Below are positions 1-9,160 of a stretch of 64,000 nucleotides of DNA, piece by piece (the first letter of the stretch is position 1; every line of letters starts with the position of its first letter). The translations under genes were made by a program, and so were the position numbers. The DNA is from Collimonas pratensis (GTDB lineage: Bacteria; Pseudomonadota; Gammaproteobacteria; Burkholderiales; Burkholderiaceae_D), in the NCBI RefSeq assembly GCF_001584185.1, contig NZ_CP013234.1, forward strand, positions 558,001 through 622,000. The letters are read 5' to 3'. The notes under the pieces were generated by a model. The model saw nothing but the letters and a program-made list of their open reading frames with translations. It was not told where the DNA came from and did not search any database.

Positions 1-345
1 CGTGGCGGGGAGTTCTTCCGGCAGATGCTTGATCGCATCGTGCTGGTGATCCTGCATCTTGTCCTTGTACTTGATGACCTGGCGGTCGAGCTTGTCGACC
101 AGGGTATCAATGGCGGCATAAAGATCGTGCGCAATGCTTTCGGCATGCAAATCTTTTCCCTTTACGCGCAGAGTGATGTCGGCTTTTTGACGCTTTTCTT
201 TTTCAGTGATCTTGTCGACGCTCAGGATCACGCTGATATCGATGACCTGGTCGAAATGGCGTTTGATACGCTCTAGTTTGCTTTGTACATATTCGCGAAT
301 GGCGGGGGTTACCTCGAGGTGATGCCCACTGATGGTGAAGTTCAT
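1..345 (-). CDS. hpf: Ribosome hibernation promoting factor (HPF/RaiA family), 3' end cut by window edge
   Basis: The first 115 codons are present. The protein starts [20 protein letters not shown] and has the beta-alpha-beta-beta-beta-alpha S30AE/sigma-54 modulation fold pattern, with a basic helix ([12 protein letters not shown]) early on. Family members bind the 30S decoding region in stationary phase and promote 70S or 100S hibernation. The start is set by AGGAG about 6 nt upstream. It lies directly downstream of rpoN, its usual position in proteobacteria, and probably shares the rpoN transcript. Whether it is the short (about 95-120 aa) or long form cannot be decided, because the 3' end is outside the window. 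Confidence 0.93.
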   Translation of the reverse strand, partial: MNFTISGHHLEVTPAIREYVQSKLERIKRHFDQVIDISVILSVDKITEKEKRQKADITLRVKGKDLHAESIAHDLYAAIDTLVDKLDRQVIKYKDKMQDHQHDAIKHLPEELPAT

Positions 346-508
346 ACAGCGCTCCTATCAAGAATATTGCTGGCGGTTCTGAACAGACTGCGTTGAATCT
401 TTAGGCGAACAATCCGCAGGGGACTGTCCTGGCAAGAATCGTTGAATTACAAACAGCCGTGATGTCCGAACATAGCAAGGGTAAGCTTAACAATCAAACC
501 AGAAAAAA

Positions 509-1990
509 CTACAAGGCCTTGCGCAGATTAACAGACGGAATTTTTAGTGCTTCGCGATATTTTGCGACGGTGCGGCGAGCGACCACCATACCTTGTTCCG
601 CAAGCATGTCGGCAATCTTGCTGTCAGAGAAAGGATTTCTTGAATCTTCCGCTCCTATGAGTTGCTTAATGAGTGCCCTGATTGCTGTTGAGGAAGCCTC
701 TCCACCTGCCTCAGTAGCAACATGGCTGCCGAAGAAATACTTTAGTTCAAACATCCCGTGGGGAGTGAGCATGTATTTCTGAGTGGTCACACGTGAAATA
801 GTACTCTCGTGTAGACCCAGTGTATCAGCTATTTCACGCAACACAAGCGGGCGCATGGCGACCGCGCCGTGGGAAAAGAAGTTCCTTTGACGTTCTACAA
901 TCGCTTGTGCAACGCGCAAAATGGTGTCGAAGCGCTGCCGCATATTCTTGATCAGCCACTTGGCTTCCTGTAGCTGCGAAGTGAGTGCGCCGTCGCCCTT
1001 GCTTTGCTTGAGAATGTTGGCATACAGGACATTTACCCGCAGTCTTGGCATGACGTCATTGTTCAGCATCACCTGCCAGCCTTGCTTGCTGCGCCTGACG
1101 ATCACGTCCGGCACCACATAGTCGGAGGCGTTGCCAGCGAAGGGCGCGCCGGGATGAGGATTGCACTGCTTGATGACGGTTTGCGCTTCACGCAGGTCCT
1201 CGTCGTCGCAATCCAGGGCTTTCTTGATTTTATTGAAATCGCGCTGCGCAAACAGCACCAGATGTTCTTGCACAATCGCCAACGCCAGGCGGCGCGTGAC
1301 GAATGGCACTTTGACAAAACGCTTGATCTGCAAGCCCAGGCATTCCGGCGCGTTGCGCGCGCCGACCCCGGCCGGATCGAAGCTCTGCACCATCTTCAGC
1401 GCCATCGACAGCTCTTCGAGGGCGATCTCCAGCTCAGGCGGCAAACGCTCCAGGATTTCTTCCAGCGACTCTTCCAGGTAACCGTTATCGTCCAGCGCAT
1501 CGATCACGAGCTCGACCAGCGCGCGGTCGCGCAAGTCGCGCATGGCTTCGCGCATCTGCTGCAGCAGATGTTCGCGCAGCGTCGATTCATGCGCTTCCAG
1601 CTGCGGCCGCGCGTCTTCATCGTCCGAGCTTTTCGCGCTGCGCGAGATATCGTCGAAACTCCAATCGCTGTCGCTATTGTCAGAGCTGCTGTCGGCGGCT
1701 GCCGGCGTTTCCAGGCTGGCTTCGCTCTCGGTCGGCGAGCTGCTGACTTCGCTGTCGCCGGTAGGCGCTTCCATGGTCGACGCGGTGCCGCTGATGGCGC
1801 CGTCCGCCAGCAGCCGCACTGAATTGTCGAGCGGATCGTCGACCCGTTCGAGCATCGGATTGTCCGACAGGATCTGTTCCAGTTCCTGATGCAACTCGAG
1901 CGTGGACAGCTGCAGCAGGCGGATCGACTGCTGCAGCTGAGGCGTCAGCGCAAGATGTTGAGAGGTGCGTAGCTGGAGTGATTGTTTCAT
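509..1990 (-). CDS. rpoN: RNA polymerase sigma-54 factor
   Basis: 493 aa. The N-terminal region I is glutamine- and leucine-rich ([20 protein letters not shown]) and is the activator-interacting segment. An acidic, serine-rich region II of about 80 residues follows (roughly 60-140), then the core-binding domain. The C-terminus carries the RpoN box ([12 protein letters not shown]), which reads the -24 promoter element. Length is normal for the family. Sigma-54 directs transcription of nitrogen, motility and stress genes and needs AAA+ activators. It sits between lptB and hpf, the standard proteobacterial order, and is transcribed leftward with them. Confidence 0.98.
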   Translation of the reverse strand: MKQSLQLRTSQHLALTPQLQQSIRLLQLSTLELHQELEQILSDNPMLERVDDPLDNSVRLLADGAISGTASTMEAPTGDSEVSSSPTESEASLETPAAADSSSDNSDSDWSFDDISRSAKSSDDEDARPQLEAHESTLREHLLQQMREAMRDLRDRALVELVIDALDDNGYLEESLEEILERLPPELEIALEELSMALKMVQSFDPAGVGARNAPECLGLQIKRFVKVPFVTRRLALAIVQEHLVLFAQRDFNKIKKALDCDDEDLREAQTVIKQCNPHPGAPFAGNASDYVVPDVIVRRSKQGWQVMLNNDVMPRLRVNVLYANILKQSKGDGALTSQLQEAKWLIKNMRQRFDTILRVAQAIVERQRNFFSHGAVAMRPLVLREIADTLGLHESTISRVTTQKYMLTPHGMFELKYFFGSHVATEAGGEASSTAIRALIKQLIGAEDSRNPFSDSKIADMLAEQGMVVARRTVAKYREALKIPSVNLRKAL

Positions 1991-2099
1991 GGCTTCCGTG
2001 CGGACAATTCACTTCTGTTATTTGTTGTACGGAGTCTAAGTACCGCGCTGGCGCGGCGAATTAATCTGCCTGCATTTACATCGTTCTTACATCGTGAAG

Positions 2100-2846
2100 C
2101 TACATGCGGAAATGCTCACCCAGATAGACTCGCCGCACCGATTCGTCGGCGATGATGTCGTCCGGACTGCCGCTGGCCAGCACGCTGCCCTGGTTGATGA
2201 TGTAGGCGCGGTCGCAGATGCCCAGCGTTTCGCGCACATTATGATCGGTGATCAGGACGCCGATGCCGCGTTCCTTGAGGAAGCGGACGATGCGCTGGAT
2301 TTCGATCACGGCGATCGGATCGATCCCGGCGAACGGTTCATCCAGCAGCACGAAGCGCGGATTGGTGGCGAGCGCGCGGGCGATTTCGACGCGCCGGCGT
2401 TCGCCGCCGGAGAGCGACAAGGCCTGGTTCTCGCGCAGTTTTTCGATCTGCAATTCGTGCAGCAGCTTGTTGAGCTGTTCATCGATTTCTGCCTTGCTGA
2501 GCGCCTTGCCGTTGGGACGCTGCAGTTCCAGCACGGCGCGGATATTGTCTTCCACCGTCAGCTTGCGGAACACCGATGCTTCCTGCGGCAGGTAGGACAA
2601 GCCCAGCACCGCGCGGCGATGGATCGGCAGGCGTGAAATATCGACGCCGTCGAGGTCGATCTCGCCGCCGTCCGAAGGCACCAGGCCGACGATCATGTAG
2701 AACGAGGTGGTCTTGCCGGCGCCATTTGGCCCCAGCAAACCGACCACTTCGCCGCAGCGGACTTCGAGCGAGACGTCGTGCACCACCTGGCGCGCGCCGT
2801 AGCTCTTCTGCAGGCCCTTGACGATCAGCGTGCTTGGGGCGCTCAT
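2100..2846 (-). CDS. lptB: LPS export ABC transporter ATP-binding protein LptB
   Basis: 248 aa ABC ATPase. Walker A is [11 protein letters not shown] (about residues 39-49), the signature is LSGGERRR, and Walker B is [12 protein letters not shown]. LptB dimers bind LptF/LptG in the inner membrane and power extraction of lipopolysaccharide and its passage along LptC-LptA to the outer membrane. The start codon overlaps the lptA stop by 4 nt, showing translational coupling. lptF/lptG are not in the window, as expected, since they are usually encoded elsewhere. Confidence 0.98.
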   Translation of the reverse strand: MSAPSTLIVKGLQKSYGARQVVHDVSLEVRCGEVVGLLGPNGAGKTTSFYMIVGLVPSDGGEIDLDGVDISRLPIHRRAVLGLSYLPQEASVFRKLTVEDNIRAVLELQRPNGKALSKAEIDEQLNKLLHELQIEKLRENQALSLSGGERRRVEIARALATNPRFVLLDEPFAGIDPIAVIEIQRIVRFLKERGIGVLITDHNVRETLGICDRAYIINQGSVLASGSPDDIIADESVRRVYLGEHFRM

Positions 2847-3385
2847 TGCGGCGCCTTTGGCCGTGGCTGGATGACGGCGCGGATGCGGCCGGCGCCGGGC
2901 TGGCTGACGCCGTTGACGGTGTTGTTGACGGAATAGAATTCGGTGCGGCTGTCGTAAGAAATGAACTCGCCGTTGACTTCGTCGGTCGGCTTGTCGCCTT
3001 GCAGGCGGCGCATCTGCGCCTTGGAAAACAGCTTGGTGATTTCAGTCTTGCCATCGTATTCGATGCGTTCGGCATGGCCGTCGATCCACAGGTCCGGACC
3101 GCCGTCGCGCTTCTGGCGGAAGGTTGCCAGCTTGCCTGGGTCCGCATACAGGGTGGCGAACTGATAGCCGGAAGGATCGGTGGTCACGACGACGCGGTCG
3201 GCTTTCATGATCAGCGTGCCGCGGGTCAGGACGACATTGCCGGTAGCGACGTTGACCTGCTTGACGTCGTCGTAGGTCAGGGTGTCGGAGTCGATCAGGG
3301 TCGGCTTCTCGGAATCGGCTTTTTCTGCGTGAGCGACGCCGATGGCGCCAAGCAGCAGCAGAGAGAGAAAAAATATTCGTTTCAT
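2843..3385 (-). CDS. lptA: LPS transport periplasmic bridge protein LptA
   Basis: 180 aa from the chosen start [20 protein letters not shown], a clear Sec signal peptide with cleavage after AHA. An upstream in-frame ATG (3418) would add 11 residues ahead of the signal peptide. I prefer 3385 because CCAGGA lies just upstream and the signal peptide then starts at its basic n-region. The mature part is an OstA/LptA beta-jellyroll domain ([22 protein letters not shown]). LptA monomers stack into the periplasmic bridge for LPS. It sits between lptC and lptB and overlaps lptB by 4 nt. Confidence 0.96.
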   Translation of the reverse strand: MKRIFFLSLLLLGAIGVAHAEKADSEKPTLIDSDTLTYDDVKQVNVATGNVVLTRGTLIMKADRVVVTTDPSGYQFATLYADPGKLATFRQKRDGGPDLWIDGHAERIEYDGKTEITKLFSKAQMRRLQGDKPTDEVNGEFISYDSRTEFYSVNNTVNGVSQPGAGRIRAVIQPRPKAPQ

Positions 3386-3438
3386 GAAAAATCCTGGGTA
3401 ATGAATCGGGAGCTGCATTATCTTGCCTTGCTGGCCTG

Positions 3439-4044
3439 CTATTTTGCTGCTGCACGCGGCGCGCTGCGCAAGACGCCATGCACCTTGCTAAACAGCTTCA
3501 GTTCGCGTGTGGAGTTATTGAAATGCATGCCGGTGCCGTTCAAGGTCGACAGGCCCAAGGTGAGTTCCACCGGCTTGTCGGTTTCCATGATGTCGTCGTC
3601 CGGCAATAGCAGCAAATATTCGGATTTCAGATGAAAATTGTCGGCCAGCGGGGTCTTCGGCCGGTCGGCGTTGACATTCTCGTACAGATGCACCTTGCTG
3701 TTATTGTCTTCGATCATGGCGCGGTTGGCGACCAGGTTCATCGGCGGCTTTTCCTTATCCAGGCTGTGGATCACCGGCTTTTGCACATCGAAGGAATCGT
3801 TGACAGGATTGTGCGTCAGCCGGTCGCCCGAGATGTTGTAGCGCGGCTGGCCGTTGGGCGCCATCTGCACGTAGTTGAAATGCTCGACGTAGTAATCCGG
3901 TTCGGTGCGCGCCGGCTTCGGCAGCGAATCTTCGGTATTCTTGTGCATGACCTGCAACAGCCAGAAGCTGCCCAGGGCCAGCAGGATGAACAATACCAGC
4001 AGCAGCATGAAGCGAAAGCGGTAAGTGGTGCGGAGATTTTTCAT
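3439..4044 (-). CDS. lptC: LPS export bridge anchor LptC
   Basis: 201 aa. There is one N-terminal membrane helix (about residues 12-30, FMLLLVLFILLALGSFWLLQ) followed by a periplasmic jellyroll domain with the LptC-type pattern (YNISGDRLTHNPVNDSF; MIEDNNSKVHLYENV). LptC anchors the LptA bridge to the LptBFG extractor. The start overlaps the kdsC stop by 4 nt (ATGA), so the genes are translationally coupled. Length is close to the family norm (about 190-210 aa). Confidence 0.95.
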   Translation of the reverse strand: MKNLRTTYRFRFMLLLVLFILLALGSFWLLQVMHKNTEDSLPKPARTEPDYYVEHFNYVQMAPNGQPRYNISGDRLTHNPVNDSFDVQKPVIHSLDKEKPPMNLVANRAMIEDNNSKVHLYENVNADRPKTPLADNFHLKSEYLLLLPDDDIMETDKPVELTLGLSTLNGTGMHFNNSTRELKLFSKVHGVLRSAPRAAAK

Positions 4045-4658
4045 GCCGGGGTTTCACCTGTCCGGTCGCTGCGCAGATAGGCCGCCAGCGTGGCGTCGTA
4101 GGTATTCTGCACCTGCATGATCAGGTCGCAGATTTCGCGCGCCGCGCCGTGGCCGCCGCTGGCCTGCGTCACGTAATGCACGCGTGAACGGACGTCGCGA
4201 TGGCCGTTCGGTACGCTGACCGCGAAGCCGGCCTGCGACAAGATAGGCAAGTCGATCACATCGTCGCCGATGAAGCCGCAATCGGCGGCGCTCAGCTGCA
4301 ATTGTTCCAGCAGTTTGACAAACGCCGCGTACTTGTCGTGCACGCCTTGCTGCACATGGGCGATGCCGAGGTCGCTGGCGCGGCGGCTGACGATGGCCGA
4401 CTGCCGTGCGCTGATGATGGCGGTGGCGACACCGCTTTGCTGCAATTGCTTGATACCGTGGCCGTCCAGCGCATTGAAGCGTTTGAGCTGTTCGCCGTCG
4501 GCGCCGTACAGCAGGCCGCCGTCGGTCAGGATGCCGTCGACATCGAAAATCATCAGGCGCACGCGCGCCGCGCGCGCTCTGGAATCGGCGCTCAGCGTAG
4601 CAACGCCCGAGGCGGCTGCAGTCATATCGGCACCGCTGCGCGGCAAAGTGGCTGTCAT
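4041..4658 (-). CDS. kdsC: 3-deoxy-D-manno-octulosonate 8-phosphate phosphatase
   Basis: 205 aa HAD-superfamily phosphatase of the small C0 (capless) type. The catalytic DxD motif is FDVDGILTDG (about residues 38-47), the motif II Ser/Thr is in AIISARQS, and motif III/IV is GDDVIDLPIL. It hydrolyses KDO-8-phosphate to KDO for the LPS inner core. An N-terminal extension of about 30 residues with low-complexity Ala/Ser/Arg precedes the domain, so a later start is possible. The annotated ATG shares its A with the kdsD stop (TGATG), which favours this start. Confidence 0.95.
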   Translation of the reverse strand: MTATLPRSGADMTAAASGVATLSADSRARAARVRLMIFDVDGILTDGGLLYGADGEQLKRFNALDGHGIKQLQQSGVATAIISARQSAIVSRRASDLGIAHVQQGVHDKYAAFVKLLEQLQLSAADCGFIGDDVIDLPILSQAGFAVSVPNGHRDVRSRVHYVTQASGGHGAAREICDLIMQVQNTYDATLAAYLRSDRTGETPA

Positions 4659-5689
4659 CAGATCACCTTGGCGCGGGTCAGGTCATGGATATGCAGGGCG
4701 CCGACCAGCTTGCCGCTGGCGTCGGTCACCAGCAGCTGGTTGATGCGGTACTGCTCCATCATCTGCACGGCGTCCACCGCCAGCTGATCGGCGCCTATGG
4801 TGCGCGGATTGGCGTGCATGACGTCGGCGATGGTGAGCTTGGTGAAATCCTGCACCTGCTCGATCAGGCGGCGCAGGTCGCCGTCGGTAAACACGCCGAC
4901 GGCATGGAAATTTTCATCCACCACCGCGGTCATGGCGATACCCTTGCGGGTGATTTCCAGCAGCGCCACCGATAGCGAAACCTCTGCCGTCACTACCGGA
5001 ATCGCATCGCCGCTGCGCATGACGTCGCGCACATGAGTCAGCAGGCGCCGTCCCAGCGCGCCGCCCGGATGCGAGCGGGCGAAGTCTTCTTCACGGAAGC
5101 CGCGCGCGTCCAGCAGCGCCACCGCCAGGGCGTCGCCCATGGCCAGGGTGGCGGTGGTGCTGGCGGTCGGTGCCAGGTTCAAGGGACAGGCTTCTTGCGC
5201 CACAGCCACGTTCAGGTGCACATTGGCGAGTTGCGCCAGCGCCGAGTCCGGCTTGCCGGTCATGGCGATCAGGGTCGCGCCCATGCGCTTGATGATAGGG
5301 ACAATCGCCATCAGCTCGGCGGTTTCGCCAGAGTTGGAAATGGCGATGAAAGTATCGTGCTCGGTCACCATGCCGAGATCGCCATGCGCTGCTTCGGCGG
5401 GATGGATGAACAGGGCCGGGGTACCGGTTGACGACAGCGTAGCGGCGATCTTGCGTGCGATATGGCCGGATTTTCCTATGCCGGAGACCACCACCCGGCC
5501 GCTGCAGCCGAGCAGCAAGGCGATGGTCTGGGCGAAAGGATCATCGTGAGCGTCGGAAATCCGGTTTTTCAATGCAATGATGGCATCGGCTTCGATTTGC
5601 AGGGTGCTGCGGGCAAGCTCCAGCGCACGTCCGGCGTCGAACGCAACGGGCAAGGTTTTGGGTGAATTTGGGGCGTCGGGTAGAGTCAT
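4658..5689 (-). CDS. kdsD: D-arabinose 5-phosphate isomerase
   Basis: 343 aa from ATG 5689 (MTLPDAPNSPKTL). An in-frame ATG at 5719 would add ten residues without family character. A SIS sugar-isomerase domain (about 45-180; VVSGIGKSGHIARKIAATLS, HPAEAAHGDLGMV) is followed by two CBS domains (about 215-335). The enzyme converts ribulose-5-phosphate to arabinose-5-phosphate, the first committed step to KDO. As first gene of the kdsD-kdsC-lptC-lptA-lptB run, it couples KDO synthesis to LPS export. Divergent from the antiporter gene at 5829. Confidence 0.95.
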   Translation of the reverse strand: MTLPDAPNSPKTLPVAFDAGRALELARSTLQIEADAIIALKNRISDAHDDPFAQTIALLLGCSGRVVVSGIGKSGHIARKIAATLSSTGTPALFIHPAEAAHGDLGMVTEHDTFIAISNSGETAELMAIVPIIKRMGATLIAMTGKPDSALAQLANVHLNVAVAQEACPLNLAPTASTTATLAMGDALAVALLDARGFREEDFARSHPGGALGRRLLTHVRDVMRSGDAIPVVTAEVSLSVALLEITRKGIAMTAVVDENFHAVGVFTDGDLRRLIEQVQDFTKLTIADVMHANPRTIGADQLAVDAVQMMEQYRINQLLVTDASGKLVGALHIHDLTRAKVI

Positions 5690-5828
5690 CCCGAAAGTAT
5701 AAACGAAATCCCAAAGCAAAAAACTTGCCAGTCTCGTTCGGCTTCAATTAATCTGTGTTCAGCCTTTACGGTTTTGGTCTTGCTGCAACATAATATTAGC
5801 ATTCAGTTAATTTAAAATTTAGGCGCGC

Positions 5829-7853
5829 ATGCTTTCCGGACTTGAACTGACAATTTTGCTGCTGGGCTCGGCGGTGCTGGGCGTGGTGGCTTTCCGCAGT
5901 TTCCACTTGCCGCCGATGCTGGGCTATCTGGTGGTGGGGATCCTGATCGGCCCGCACGCGCTCGGCTTTGCCGAAGACAACGCCACCACCCACGCGCTGG
6001 CGGAATTCGGCGTGGTGTTCCTGATGTTCTCGATCGGCCTCGAATTTTCCCTGCCGAAGCTGACGGCGATGCGCCACATCGTGTTCGGCCTCGGCATGGC
6101 GCAGGTGCTGCTGACTATCGGCGCCACCATGCTGTTCAGCTGGATGACGGCGCTGATCCTGCCGCAATATGTCAATATCAGCTGGCAGGGGGCGTTCGCC
6201 CTGGGTGGCGCGCTGACCATGTCGTCCACCGCCATCGTCTCCAAGCTGCTGACGGAAAGAATGGAGCTGGAGAGCGAGCACGGACGCCGCATCATCGGCA
6301 TCCTGCTGTTCCAGGACCTGGCGCTGGTGCCGCTGCTGATCGTGGTGCCGGCGCTGGCCGAGCACAGCGGCAACCTGCTGGCGACGCTGGCCTGGGCCAG
6401 CGGCAAGGCGGTGCTGGTGCTGGCGCTGCTGCTGTTCTTCGGCCAGAAGCTGATGCGGCGCTGGTTCCAGATCGTGGTGCGGCGCCGTTCGCAAGAACTG
6501 TTCATGCTGAACCTGCTGCTGATCACCCTGGCGGCAGCCTGGATTACCGAGCGTGCCGGCCTGTCGCTGGCGCTGGGCGCCTTCATCGCCGGCATGCTGA
6601 TCTCGGAAACCGAATACAAGCACCAGGTGGAAGAAGACATCAAATCCTTCCGCGACGTGCTGCTGGGCCTGTTCTTCATCACCATCGGCATGCTGCTCAA
6701 CCTGCGCCTGGTGATGGAACACTGGTGGCTGGTATTGCTGCTACTGATCGGCCCGGTGCTGCTCAAGTTCGCGCTGATCGCCGGCCTCGCCAAAATTTTC
6801 CGTTCTTCTACCGGTGTAGCGCTGCGCACCGGGCTGGCGCTGGCGCAGGCCGGTGAATTCGGCTTCGTGCTGCTGAACCAGGCCGGCGGCCTGCAGCTGG
6901 TCGATCCTTTGCTGGTGCAGCTGATTCTGGCCTCGATGGTGCTGTCGATGCTGGCGGCGCCATTCATCCTGGCCAAGTCCGACGCCATCGTCATGAAGCT
7001 GTCGGCCAATGAATGGATGATGCAATCGCTGGCGCTGACCCAGATCGCCACCCGCACCATGTCGACCAAGAAGCATGTGATCATTGCCGGCTTCGGCCGC
7101 AGCGGTCAGAGCCTGGCCAAGCTGCTGGAAGAAGAGGGTATCGGCTATCACGCCCTGGATCTGGATCCGGACCGGGTGCGCGATGCGCGCGCCGCCGGCG
7201 CCCACGTTTCCTACGGCGACGCCTCGCGCCGCGAGAGCCTGGTGGCGGCCGGGGTGCACCGCGCCGCCGCTCTGGTCATCACTTACGCCAGTACGCCGTC
7301 TGCCTTGAAGGTCTTGCATCACGTCAGCGAACTGGCGCCGACTTTGCCGGTAATCGTGCGCAGCTACGACGACACCGATCTCGACAAGCTGCGCGCCGCC
7401 GGCGCTACCGAGGTGGTGCCGGAAGCACTGGAAGGTAGCCTGATGCTGGCCTCGCATGCGCTGGTCATGCTGGGCGTGCCGCTGCGGCGCGTGGTGCACC
7501 GGGTGCAGGCCTCGCGCGATGAGCGCTATGCCTCCCTGCGCGGCTTTTTCCACGGCGTCGACGATGCGCCGGACGCTGCCGATCATTTGCAGGTGCGCCT
7601 GCATACGGTGGCGCTGCCGGACGGCGCCCGGGCGATCGGCCGCAGCCTGGCCTGGCTGGGGTTGCCCGAAATGGGGGCGGAAATCACCGCTTTGCGGCGC
7701 GGACGCAGCGGCATCGCCATTACGCCGGAGGCGGTGTTGCAGGCGGGAGACATTGTTGTCCTGCGCGGCGCGGCGGAAGCGATCTCGCGCGCCGAGGGAC
7801 GTTTGCTGCAGTCATGGAGCAGCGCCAGCCAGCACAGCGACGAAGATCTTTGA
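5829..7853 (+). CDS. CPA2-family cation:proton antiporter (KefB/KefC/YbaL type)
   Basis: 674 aa. The N-terminal half (to about residue 390) is a Na+/H+ exchanger domain of about 12 helices, with GALTMSSTAIVSKLL and LALAQAGEFGFVLL as family signatures. An RCK_N/TrkA-N Rossmann domain follows (HVIIAGFGRSGQSLAKLLEEE, about 415-530), then a TrkA-C-like domain near the C-terminus (GARAIGRSLAWLGLPEMG). It probably exports K+ (or Na+) for H+ under control of a nucleotide or thiol ligand. It sits divergently beside kdsD, a neighbourhood common in proteobacteria. It is about 115 residues longer than E. coli YbaL, mostly in the C-terminal module. Confidence 0.9.
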   Translation: MLSGLELTILLLGSAVLGVVAFRSFHLPPMLGYLVVGILIGPHALGFAEDNATTHALAEFGVVFLMFSIGLEFSLPKLTAMRHIVFGLGMAQVLLTIGATMLFSWMTALILPQYVNISWQGAFALGGALTMSSTAIVSKLLTERMELESEHGRRIIGILLFQDLALVPLLIVVPALAEHSGNLLATLAWASGKAVLVLALLLFFGQKLMRRWFQIVVRRRSQELFMLNLLLITLAAAWITERAGLSLALGAFIAGMLISETEYKHQVEEDIKSFRDVLLGLFFITIGMLLNLRLVMEHWWLVLLLLIGPVLLKFALIAGLAKIFRSSTGVALRTGLALAQAGEFGFVLLNQAGGLQLVDPLLVQLILASMVLSMLAAPFILAKSDAIVMKLSANEWMMQSLALTQIATRTMSTKKHVIIAGFGRSGQSLAKLLEEEGIGYHALDLDPDRVRDARAAGAHVSYGDASRRESLVAAGVHRAAALVITYASTPSALKVLHHVSELAPTLPVIVRSYDDTDLDKLRAAGATEVVPEALEGSLMLASHALVMLGVPLRRVVHRVQASRDERYASLRGFFHGVDDAPDAADHLQVRLHTVALPDGARAIGRSLAWLGLPEMGAEITALRRGRSGIAITPEAVLQAGDIVVLRGAAEAISRAEGRLLQSWSSASQHSDEDL

Positions 7854-7941
7854 AATAAGCCGGTGTTATCCGGGATTGCCGGAATTTCCGGGAAGACAAC
7901 ACAAAATGCCAGTCCGGATTGTGCCTTTGTAAAATATTTTA

Positions 7942-7962
7942 AATAATACCCATTCTCATTCA
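7942..7962 (+). promoter_or_regulatory. Possible Fur-box-like site upstream of the PepSY gene
   Basis: The stretch AATAATACCCATTCTCATT lies about 45 bp before the GTG start at 8007. It resembles a degenerate Fur operator (AT-rich hexamers around ATTCTCATT), and PepSY membrane proteins of this type are often iron-regulated. By my alignment only about half the 19 consensus positions match, so this is a suggestion only. Confidence 0.3.
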
Positions 7963-8006
7963 ATCGGCATTTACAATACCCATCTTTTAAGAGCAGGTGT
8001 GGGATT

Positions 8007-9149
8007 GTGAAAAAGGCGCTACGTCACTGGTTGGTCAAATTGCACCGCTACAGCGGCTTGCTGCTGTCCCTGTTCATCGTCATGGCCGGCCTGACCGGCG
8101 CTGCGCTGGCCTTCAACGATGAAATCGACGCCTGGCTCAATCCGCAGTTCTACCACCTTGCAGCAAGCGGACCGCACCAGCCCATCGATGCGCTGGCGGC
8201 CAAGGTCGCCCATGATTATCCGCAGGCCCGTTTAGCCTTCTTCTCAACGGAGGCGGATGCCGACGCGCCGCTGCAGGCAAGGCTGCGCGCGCGTCATGAA
8301 GATGAAGCGCTGGCAGTCGACACGGTGTTCATCGATCCGGTCACCGCCGCGGTGGTTGGCGAGCGCAACACCAAGGCAGTCGGCCTGGGACCGCAAAACC
8401 TGATGCCCTTCCTGTTCCGCCTGCATCGCTACCTGCTGCTGGATAAACCCGGCGCTATCATTTCCGGCAGCCTCGGCCTGCTGTGGCTGGCGACGCTGCT
8501 GATCGGCTTTGCACTGGCCTGGCCCAAGCATCGCAGCGGCTGGCGCAAGGCACTCTCGATCAAGCGCGGCGCCGGCAGTTTCCGCCTGATGTATGACTTG
8601 CACCGTTCGGTGGGATTAGTGGCCGGCGTGCTGCTGGTGGTGACCGCCTTCACCGGCGCCGTGATGAACTTGCCGGATGTGGCGCGGCCAATAGTCGCCA
8701 GCCTGTCGCCCCTGACGAAACCGCCGAAGTCTTCGGCGCATGAAGGCAAGCCGCAAATCAGCTGGCAGCAAGCGCTGGAATCGGCGCAGGCCAGCTTGCC
8801 GCAGTCGGTGCCGGTACGTATCGCGCGTGACGACAAGCACGGCCTGTATCAGATCCGCTTGCTCAAGCACAGCGATATCCAGGATAGCGGCAGCGTGCGG
8901 GTCTTCGTCGATGCCGTCGACGGCCAGGTGCTGCGCTCGCTCGATCCTCTCAAGGGCTCGGCCGGCGACGCTTTTATCGGCGTCCAGTACGGTCTGCACA
9001 CTGGTCAGCTGCTAGGCTTGCCGGGCAAGATACTGGTCGCTTTCCTGGGTTTGCTGCCGCTGTTGTTTACGATTACCGGCATCGCCATCTGGCTGAAAAA
9101 ACGCAAGTCGGAAATGATTGTGCGTGCCCGCCATTTGCACAAGGCCTGA
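8007..9149 (+). CDS. PepSY-associated transmembrane protein, possible iron-regulated ferric reductase-like
   Basis: 380 aa, GTG start. The first helix follows the hallmark LHRYSGLLLSLFIVMAGLTG. A periplasmic PepSY domain comes next, then helices around FLFRLHRYLLLDKPGAIISG and LHRSVGLVAGVLLVVTAFTG, and a C-terminal helix FLGLLPLLFTITGIAIWLKK. The repeated LHRxxG motifs carry histidines typical of haem-binding PepSY-TM proteins. Relatives are found with siderophore uptake genes and are proposed to reduce or handle ferric siderophores. No receptor is adjacent here. The function is inferred from family only. Confidence 0.85.
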   Translation: MKKALRHWLVKLHRYSGLLLSLFIVMAGLTGAALAFNDEIDAWLNPQFYHLAASGPHQPIDALAAKVAHDYPQARLAFFSTEADADAPLQARLRARHEDEALAVDTVFIDPVTAAVVGERNTKAVGLGPQNLMPFLFRLHRYLLLDKPGAIISGSLGLLWLATLLIGFALAWPKHRSGWRKALSIKRGAGSFRLMYDLHRSVGLVAGVLLVVTAFTGAVMNLPDVARPIVASLSPLTKPPKSSAHEGKPQISWQQALESAQASLPQSVPVRIARDDKHGLYQIRLLKHSDIQDSGSVRVFVDAVDGQVLRSLDPLKGSAGDAFIGVQYGLHTGQLLGLPGKILVAFLGLLPLLFTITGIAIWLKKRKSEMIVRARHLHKA

Positions 9150-9160
9150 CCAGCGCCGAG